A stretch of 64,000 nt of DNA from contig NZ_JAAAML010000001.1 in assembly GCF_024105735.1 (NCBI RefSeq), positions 1,311,809 through 1,375,808 on the forward strand. The letters run 5' to 3'. Made by a program: the position numbers and the translations under genes. How positions within the stretch are numbered: the first letter of the stretch is position 1; every line of letters starts with the position of its first letter. Shown here piece by piece: positions 58,490-64,000 of the stretch. The notes under the pieces are model-generated. The model saw nothing but the letters and a program-made list of their open reading frames with translations. It was not told where the DNA came from and ran no database searches. The DNA is from Parahoeflea alexandrii. GTDB lineage: Bacteria; Pseudomonadota; Alphaproteobacteria; Rhizobiales; Rhizobiaceae.

Positions 58490-59333
58490 CGGCCGCGGTT
58501 CCATCAAGCGGCGGCTCGGCGCGCGACTGTGGCTGTCGGGCACCTGGCTCGGCGTCATGGCGCTGCTCGCGCTGTTCGCACCGATGATCAGCCCGCACGA
58601 TCCTCTGGCGCAGGACCTGTTTGCAGGGCGGCTGCCGCCGTTCTGGATGAACGGCTCGGATCCGGCCTATCTGCTGGGGACCGACAGTCTCGGTCGCGAC
58701 GTGCTCTCGCGCCTCATTCACGGCGCGCGGATTGCTTTTTCCGTGGCGCTGGTGGCCGGCCTTGCGACGGCCATCGTCGGATCGATGCTCGGCCTGCTTG
58801 CGGGATACATGCGCGGCTGGGTCGATGTGTTGATCTCGCGGCTGGTCGACATCTGGATGGCTTTCCCGCCGGTGCTGTTCGCGATCCTGCTGATCGCCGT
58901 GCTCGGCACCGGGCTCACCTCGATCATCATCGCCATCGTGGTCATTGACTGGACCCGGTTCTGCCGGGTGGTGCGGGCGGAGGCGATGAACCAGTCGGCG
59001 ATGGATTATGTCTCGAGCGCCATCGTCGCGGGTCGGCCGCGGCGCGATATCCTGTGGCGCGAAATCCTGCCCAACGTGCTGCCGACCATTGTCGCGCTGC
59101 TGACGCTGGAAATGGGCATCGCCGTGATCGTCGAGGCGATCCTGTCCTTCGTCAATTTGTCGATCTCCACCGATGCGCCGACCTGGGGCGGAATGATCGC
59201 CGAGGGCCGCACCTCGATCTACCAGGCCTGGTGGGTGCTGGCGTTCCCGCTGGCTGTCCTGTTTCTGACCGTCCTTTCCTTCAGCCAGTTCGGCGAAGGG
59301 CTCAAGGACCGCTTCGATCCGGTGCTGCGATGA
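58482..59333 (+). CDS. Oligopeptide-type ABC permease (DppC-like)
   Basis: 283 residues from the ATG at 58482, overlapping the previous gene by 8 bases. It has the DppC features LALFAPMISPHDP, LLGTDSLGRDVLSRLIHGARI and the loop YVSSAIVAGRPRRDILWREILPN. It forms the membrane channel with the gene before it. The stop overlaps the ATPase start (ATGA). Confidence 0.92.
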   Translation: MLDGRGSIKRRLGARLWLSGTWLGVMALLALFAPMISPHDPLAQDLFAGRLPPFWMNGSDPAYLLGTDSLGRDVLSRLIHGARIAFSVALVAGLATAIVGSMLGLLAGYMRGWVDVLISRLVDIWMAFPPVLFAILLIAVLGTGLTSIIIAIVVIDWTRFCRVVRAEAMNQSAMDYVSSAIVAGRPRRDILWREILPNVLPTIVALLTLEMGIAVIVEAILSFVNLSISTDAPTWGGMIAEGRTSIYQAWWVLAFPLAVLFLTVLSFSQFGEGLKDRFDPVLR

Positions 59334-60208
59334 GCGCGTTTCTCACCGTCAAAAATCTGTCCGCGGCACTGCACGGCTTTGACCAGCGGGTGCTCAGATC
59401 GGTCTCGTTCTCCATCGACACCGGCGAGGTGCTCGGCCTGGTTGGCGAGAGCGGCGCCGGCAAGAGCATGATCGGCAAGGCCATTCTCGGCATCCTGCCA
59501 TCGGCCATCTCGATCATCGAGGGCGAGATCCTCATTGACGGGCAGGATCTGCAGAAGATGAAACCGGCGGACCGGCGGCGCTTTATCGGCGCCACCGCGG
59601 CGCTGATCCCGCAGGATCCGCTGACCGCGCTCAATCCGTCGCGGCGGATCGAGCCGCAGATCACCAGCCGGCTGGTGGATATCCTTGGCTGGAGCAAGGC
59701 GGATGCCCGGGTTCGGGCCATGGAACTGCTCAACGAGGTGCATATCGACAATCCCGAGCGGGTGATGGGCAGCTATCCGCATGAATTGTCAGGCGGCATG
59801 CGCCAGCGCGTGCTGATTGCCTCGGCCTTTGCCGCCAACCCGAAGCTGGTCATCGCCGACGAGCCGACAACGGCGCTGGACGTCACCGTGCAGAAGCAGA
59901 TCCTGCGGCTGATCCGCGAGTTGCAGGAACGGCATTCCACCGCGATGGTGTTCGTCACCCATGATCTCGGGGTCGTCTCCAAGGTCTGCCAGCGGCTGTC
60001 GGTGCTTTATGGCGGCAAGATCGTCGAAAACTCGAGCGTTCCGGACTTTTTCAAAGGTCCGAAACATGCCTATTCCCGGGCATTGCTGGCGGCGACGCCG
60101 AAATACACCGATCCGGATGCGTCGCTGCTGCCCGTCGATGAATCCGTGATCGAGGCGGTGGCAGCCGAGGTCCTGGCCGCCGACAAGGAGTGGCGTCATG
60201 GTCGATAA
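59330..60208 (+). CDS. Oligopeptide-type ABC ATPase (DppD-like)
   Basis: 292 residues from the ATG at 59330. Walker A GESGAGKSM (with Met in place of the final Ser/Thr), signature SGGMRQRVLIASAF and Walker B LVIADEPTTALD are present. The Met at the last Walker A position is found in some DppD proteins. It overlaps its neighbours on both sides. Confidence 0.92.
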   Translation: MSAFLTVKNLSAALHGFDQRVLRSVSFSIDTGEVLGLVGESGAGKSMIGKAILGILPSAISIIEGEILIDGQDLQKMKPADRRRFIGATAALIPQDPLTALNPSRRIEPQITSRLVDILGWSKADARVRAMELLNEVHIDNPERVMGSYPHELSGGMRQRVLIASAFAANPKLVIADEPTTALDVTVQKQILRLIRELQERHSTAMVFVTHDLGVVSKVCQRLSVLYGGKIVENSSVPDFFKGPKHAYSRALLAATPKYTDPDASLLPVDESVIEAVAAEVLAADKEWRHGR

Positions 60209-61037
60209 GAACGGCATGGCCAATGCGGCTCCGAAGGATAACATCCTGTTTTCGGCCCGCTCCCTCGAAGTAGCCCTGCCGGACATGGCGGCCAAACCGC
60301 TGTTTGGCAAGGCGCCGATGATCCGCATCCTCAACGGCATCGATCTCGACATCAGCCGCGGTTCGGTTCTCGGCATCGTCGGCGGCTCGGGGTCAGGCAA
60401 GTCGACGCTTGGCCGTGCGCTGCTCAGGTTGATCGAGCCGACGGCGGGCGCAATCGAGTTCGATGGCCGTGACATCACCCATCTCAGCGAGGATGCGCTC
60501 AGGCCGACCCGGCGGCGCATGCAGATGATCTTCCAGGATCCGATGTCGTCGCTCAACCCGCGCCGGCGGGTCGGCGCGATCATCGCCGATCCGCTGCAGA
60601 TGCACGGGTTTGACAATGTAACCGGGCGCGTTGACGATGCGCTCGATCATGTCGGCCTGCCGCGCGGGTTTCGGAGCCGGTATCCGCACGAGTTGTCGGG
60701 TGGACAACGCCAAAGGGTCGGGATCGCGCGCGCCATCGCGCTGAAACCGGAATTCATCCTGGCCGACGAGATCGTCTCGGGGCTGGATGTGTCGTCGCAG
60801 GCGCAGGTGCTCAATGTGCTGGCCAACCTGGTCAAGGAACTGGGACTGACGCTCGCCTTCATCAGCCACGATTTGTCGGTGATCCGGCGGCTGTGCGATC
60901 ATGTGATGGTGCTGCAACGGGGCAATATCGTCGAGTATGGCGATGCCGACAGCGTGTTCGATGCGCCGCAGGCGGCCTATACGCGCGAGTTGCTCGACGC
61001 CATTCCTCTGCCCGATCCGCGGCAGGCAGGCTGGTAG
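60198..61037 (+). CDS. Oligopeptide-type ABC ATPase (DppF-like)
   Basis: 279 residues. Walker A GGSGSGKST, signature LSGGQRQRVGIARAI and Walker B FILADEIVSGLD (DEI rather than DEP) are intact, as is the D-loop region. Together with the DppD-like protein it forms the nucleotide-binding heterodimer. It overlaps the preceding gene by 11 bases. Confidence 0.92.
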   Translation: MVDKNGMANAAPKDNILFSARSLEVALPDMAAKPLFGKAPMIRILNGIDLDISRGSVLGIVGGSGSGKSTLGRALLRLIEPTAGAIEFDGRDITHLSEDALRPTRRRMQMIFQDPMSSLNPRRRVGAIIADPLQMHGFDNVTGRVDDALDHVGLPRGFRSRYPHELSGGQRQRVGIARAIALKPEFILADEIVSGLDVSSQAQVLNVLANLVKELGLTLAFISHDLSVIRRLCDHVMVLQRGNIVEYGDADSVFDAPQAAYTRELLDAIPLPDPRQAGW

Positions 61038-61120
61038 ACCGGCCAGAAGCGAAACATGATGATGCAAACCATCGCAATGGGCCAGGGAACGCCGGGACGG
61101 CGTGGTCCGGGGAGACTGAA

Positions 61121-62275
61121 ATGACAGACCAGACAGGCCGGACAGAGAACGGGCGCGCCGAGGGCGACGGCTATCTGCTTTATCATTCCATCGGGCAGTA
61201 TCCCGGCAAGGCCAGGGATATGGCGGCCTCATTGACTGCTTTTGCCGAATGCTGGGGCGCGCCCAATGACGAGCAGTGGGGCTACGCGCTGGGGCAACGG
61301 CAGCGGTTCATCGATCTGTGGAGTCAACTCCTGAAGGCGCCGTCTGCGTCACTGACAACGACCGAGAACGTGACCTCGGGGCTGGCGGCGCTGATCATGG
61401 CGCTGCCGCGCGAGGATCTTGAGGGCAGGGTAGTGCTGGTGGCGGGCGATTGTTTTCCGAGCTTGCATTTCCTGCTCACAGGTCTTGCCGAACGATATGG
61501 TTTCGAGCTGCGCACCGTGCAACTGCGTGAAGGTGCAAACTGGGTCGAGGATGAGGATGTCATCGCCGCCTGGGGTCCGGAAGTGGGGCTGGCGCTCTTG
61601 ACCTGGGTCAGCTCCACCTCGTCAAACCGCTGCAATCTCGAGGCGCTTGTGGCGCATGGCCGCAAGCAGGGATCGCTCATCGGGGTCGACATCACCCAGG
61701 CTGCGGGACTGTTCGACTATGACTGCATGGCGGTGGCCGCGGATTTTGCGATCTCGACCAGCCTGAAATGGATGTGTGGATCGCCCGGTGGCGGCATCCT
61801 GCAGGTGATGCCCGATGTGATCGCGCGCTGCCAGCCCAGCCTGAGAGGCTGGTTCAGTCAGGACAACATATTCTCCTGGGACATCAACGCGTTTGCCTAT
61901 GCGCCGGATATCCGCCGTTTCGACAATGGTACGCCGTCGGTGATGGCTTGCGTGGCTTCGGTGCCTGCACTTGAATGGCATGCGGCGCAGGACTGGGGCC
62001 AACAGCTTGCAAAGAACCGGGCCCAGTGTGACGCGATCATCGCCGCTGCCGACGCGGCCGGTCTTGAGCTGGCCTCGCCGCGGGATGCAGCCAGGCGCGG
62101 TGGCAGCGTCATGATCCGCTTGTCCGACGCGGACGCTGCGCAGGCGTTGCTTGCGCACCTGCGATCAGTCTCCGTGTTTGCAGACGCGCGCGGCGCCATT
62201 CTGAGATGCTCGCCGGGCTTCCTGACGACCGATGACGGCATCGGACGGCTGACAGCTGCCCTGAGTCAGAGTTGA
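61121..62275 (+). CDS. Kynureninase-like class V PLP enzyme
   Basis: 384 residues from the ATG at 61121 (GGGGAGACTGAA upstream). The PLP lysine is K216 in ISTSLKWMCGSPGGG, equivalent to the kynureninase HKW-CGGPG motif. TTENVTSGLAALIMAL and LIGVDITQAAGLFDYD give the phosphate and pyridine contacts, and FDNGTPSVMACVA lies near the substrate. It is shorter than KynU (about 416) and may cleave kynurenine to anthranilate or act on a related 2-aminobenzoyl compound. It sits between the transporter and the anthraniloyl-CoA-type monooxygenase. Confidence 0.78.
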   Translation: MTDQTGRTENGRAEGDGYLLYHSIGQYPGKARDMAASLTAFAECWGAPNDEQWGYALGQRQRFIDLWSQLLKAPSASLTTTENVTSGLAALIMALPREDLEGRVVLVAGDCFPSLHFLLTGLAERYGFELRTVQLREGANWVEDEDVIAAWGPEVGLALLTWVSSTSSNRCNLEALVAHGRKQGSLIGVDITQAAGLFDYDCMAVAADFAISTSLKWMCGSPGGGILQVMPDVIARCQPSLRGWFSQDNIFSWDINAFAYAPDIRRFDNGTPSVMACVASVPALEWHAAQDWGQQLAKNRAQCDAIIAAADAAGLELASPRDAARRGGSVMIRLSDADAAQALLAHLRSVSVFADARGAILRCSPGFLTTDDGIGRLTAALSQS

Positions 62276-62549
62276 AGTGGCAGCAGGGCAAGGCGTCCGC
62301 TCCATTCGGAGCGCATTGACCTGCCGAAAATTCCCGCTACCTGAATTAAGAGCATGTGGCCCGGCCGGGTCCCGTCCCCCGCTTTCTCGCGAGCGGCGGC
62401 GGAGCCGGCAAAACGGGCGTCCGTTGTTGCGCACGGCCCAGTGAGCTCCCGACATCCCATTTTGTTTCAGTCTTAAAATTTTATGCTTGAAATATAATTC
62501 TTCAGGCGTAGGATTGCTGTCAGTGAAAACCGGTCTGGAGGTGCGAAAA
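62276..62549. other. Intergenic region before the monooxygenase gene
   Basis: About 270 bases. It is GC-rich up to 62460, then AT-rich (62461-62515), where a promoter would be expected. TTTCA at 62465 and TTGAAA near 62487 give an imperfect dyad. GGAGGTG precedes the monooxygenase ATG. No gene or RNA was recognised. Confidence 0.4.
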
Positions 62550-64000
62550 ATGAGAATTGCTTGTCTTGGTGGTGGTCCTGCCGGTCTCTATTTCGCGATC
62601 TCGATGAAGCTGCGCGATCCTTCGCACGAGATTGTTGTCATCGAGCGCAACAAGCCTGATGACACGTTCGGCTGGGGGGTCGTGCTGTCCGACGAGACGC
62701 TCGACAATCTGGCGGAGAATGATGCGGTCAGCGCGGAATCGATCCGGGCGCACTTTGCCTATTGGGATGACATCGCGGTTCTGTTCAAGGATACCAAGAC
62801 GGTATCCACCGGTCACGGTTTTTGCGGAATCGGCCGCAAGCAACTGCTTCTGCTGCTTCAGGCGCGGGCCAGAGAACTGAATGTCGAGCTTCGCTTTGAG
62901 ACCAATGTGGCCAGTGCCTCCGAATATGCCAAGGAGTTCGACCTGGTGGTGGCGTCGGATGGTTTGAACTCGCACACGCGCACCGAATTCGCCGACAAGT
63001 TCCAGCCCGAGATCGATGTGCGAAAGTGCCAGTTCGTCTGGCTGGGCACGCATCAGAAGTTCGATGATGCCTTCACCTTCATCTTCGAGGAAACCGACAA
63101 GGGATGGATCTGGGCGCATGCCTACCAGTTCGACGACGAGACCGCGACATTCATCGTCGAATGCACCGAGGAGACATTCCAGGCTTATGGCTTCGGCGAG
63201 ATGAGCCAGCAGGAAACGATAGCCACCTGCGAGGAGATCTTTGCGAAGCATCTTGGCGGCCACAGCCTGATGACCAATGCCAACCACATCCGCGGGTCGG
63301 CCTGGATCCGGTTCCCGCGGGTGCTGTGCGCGCGCTGGAGCCATGAAAACATCGTGCTGATGGGCGATGCTGCGGCAACGGCGCATTTTTCCATCGGGTC
63401 GGGCACCAAGCTGGCGCTGGAAAGCGCCATCGCGCTGGCCAATTACCTGCACTCCGAACCAACGCTGCAGAAGGCTTTCGACAAATACGAGGACGAGCGG
63501 CGACTGGAAGTGCTGCGGCTGCAGTCGGCGGCGCGCAACTCGATGGAGTGGTTCGAGGAAATCGAGCGCTATTTCCACCTCGATCCGGTGCAGTTCAACT
63601 ATTCGCTTCTGACCCGTTCGCAGCGCATCAGCCACGAAAACCTGCGCATGCGCGATGCGGAATGGCTGGAGGATGCCGAGCGCTGGTTCCAGACCCAGGC
63701 CGAGGTCTCCTCCCAGGCCCCGGTTCGGCGGCCGATGTTCGCACCCTACAAATTGCGCGACATGGAGCTCAAGAACCGGATCGTGGTGTCGCCGATGGCG
63801 CAGTACAAGGCCGTCGACGGATGCCCGACCGACTGGCACCTGGTTCACTACGGCGAGCGCGCCAAGGGCGGCGCAGGCCTGGTCTACACCGAGATGACCT
63901 GCGTATCGCCTGAAGGCCGGATCACGCCGGGCTGTCCCGGGCTTTATGCCCCGGAACATGAAGCAGCCTGGAAGCGGATCGCCGATTTCATCCATGCCGA
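62550..64000 (+). CDS. Anthraniloyl-CoA/salicylyl-CoA monooxygenase-reductase fusion (3' end cut by window)
   Basis: 483 residues are visible before the window edge. The first 390 are a flavin monooxygenase: [34 protein letters not shown], and [22 protein letters not shown] for the second FAD contact. After a short linker an old-yellow-enzyme domain begins ([26 protein letters not shown]). This fusion is the architecture of 2-aminobenzoyl-CoA monooxygenase/reductase and of enzymes annotated salicylyl-CoA 5-hydroxylase. It would oxygenate and reduce the CoA-bound ring in the aerobic hybrid pathway. Later pathway genes probably lie beyond the window. Confidence 0.88.
   Translation, partial: MRIACLGGGPAGLYFAISMKLRDPSHEIVVIERNKPDDTFGWGVVLSDETLDNLAENDAVSAESIRAHFAYWDDIAVLFKDTKTVSTGHGFCGIGRKQLLLLLQARARELNVELRFETNVASASEYAKEFDLVVASDGLNSHTRTEFADKFQPEIDVRKCQFVWLGTHQKFDDAFTFIFEETDKGWIWAHAYQFDDETATFIVECTEETFQAYGFGEMSQQETIATCEEIFAKHLGGHSLMTNANHIRGSAWIRFPRVLCARWSHENIVLMGDAAATAHFSIGSGTKLALESAIALANYLHSEPTLQKAFDKYEDERRLEVLRLQSAARNSMEWFEEIERYFHLDPVQFNYSLLTRSQRISHENLRMRDAEWLEDAERWFQTQAEVSSQAPVRRPMFAPYKLRDMELKNRIVVSPMAQYKAVDGCPTDWHLVHYGERAKGGAGLVYTEMTCVSPEGRITPGCPGLYAPEHEAAWKRIADFIHA

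Overview
The window is a GC-rich stretch from the chromosome or a large replicon of an alphaproteobacterium. It is most likely a Rhizobiales member of the Rhizobiaceae/Hoeflea type: the Calvin-cycle operon has the order cbbR<>cbbFPT-A-L-S-X-E with a red-type (form IC) RuBisCO, the C-P lyase genes follow the rhizobial layout, there is a FnrN-type regulator with the C-x2-C-x7-C cluster, and Tat-exported solute-binding proteins are present. Taxonomy is inferred from gene content only. No tRNA, rRNA, CRISPR array, IS element or phage gene was found. Almost every gap is short and most operons have overlapping stops and starts.

Region 1 (1-14762) is a complete phosphonate utilisation locus in two blocks. 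phnF (partial) diverges from phnGHIJKL plus a hexapeptide acyltransferase, with a perfect palindrome between them as the likely PhnF operator. The second block is phnC-D-E1-E2, a 2H-phosphoesterase-like gene, phnM and phnN, preceded by a Pho-box-like direct repeat. Between the blocks lie a HxlR regulator, a small tautomerase and bluB. bluB has a cobalamin riboswitch with a recognisable terminator platform.

Region 2 (14789-22712) is mixed: a small acidic-tailed protein, a methyl-accepting chemotaxis protein followed by a secreted sensor-like protein, a GpdQ-like metallophosphodiesterase, a rhodanese and two FAD oxidoreductases.

Region 3 (22748-34236) is the CbbR-controlled carbon-fixation operon: FBPase, phosphoribulokinase, transketolase, aldolase, RuBisCO large and small subunits, the activase CbbX and ribulose-phosphate epimerase, then a thioredoxin-fold protein and phosphoglycolate phosphatase. 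Between cbbT and cbbA sits an unexpected 160-residue gene that matches only the N-terminal half of phosphoglycerate kinase and has lost most substrate-binding residues.

Region 4 (34344-47333) holds a phosphoribosyltransferase, a FnrN-type oxygen regulator, and an arginine-deiminase-like protein with its catalytic Cys, His and Asp replaced, downstream of a perfect FNR-type palindrome. Two hydrolases, a HAD phosphatase, a dipeptide-type ABC transporter with a divergent binding protein, and a PACE-family membrane protein follow.

Region 5 (47512-64000) looks like one catabolic island read outward from 54151-54281. Leftward: a cyclase-family hydrolase, a CrtI-like FAD oxidoreductase, a MarR regulator and a two-subunit indolepyruvate-ferredoxin-oxidoreductase-like enzyme. 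Rightward: a paralogous CrtI-like oxidoreductase, a complete oligopeptide-type ABC transporter, a kynureninase-like PLP enzyme and the start of an anthraniloyl-CoA (or salicylyl-CoA) monooxygenase/reductase fusion. The set suggests uptake of an indole- or kynurenine-type compound and its funnelling to 2-aminobenzoyl-CoA. This is the best candidate for an incompletely described pathway here.
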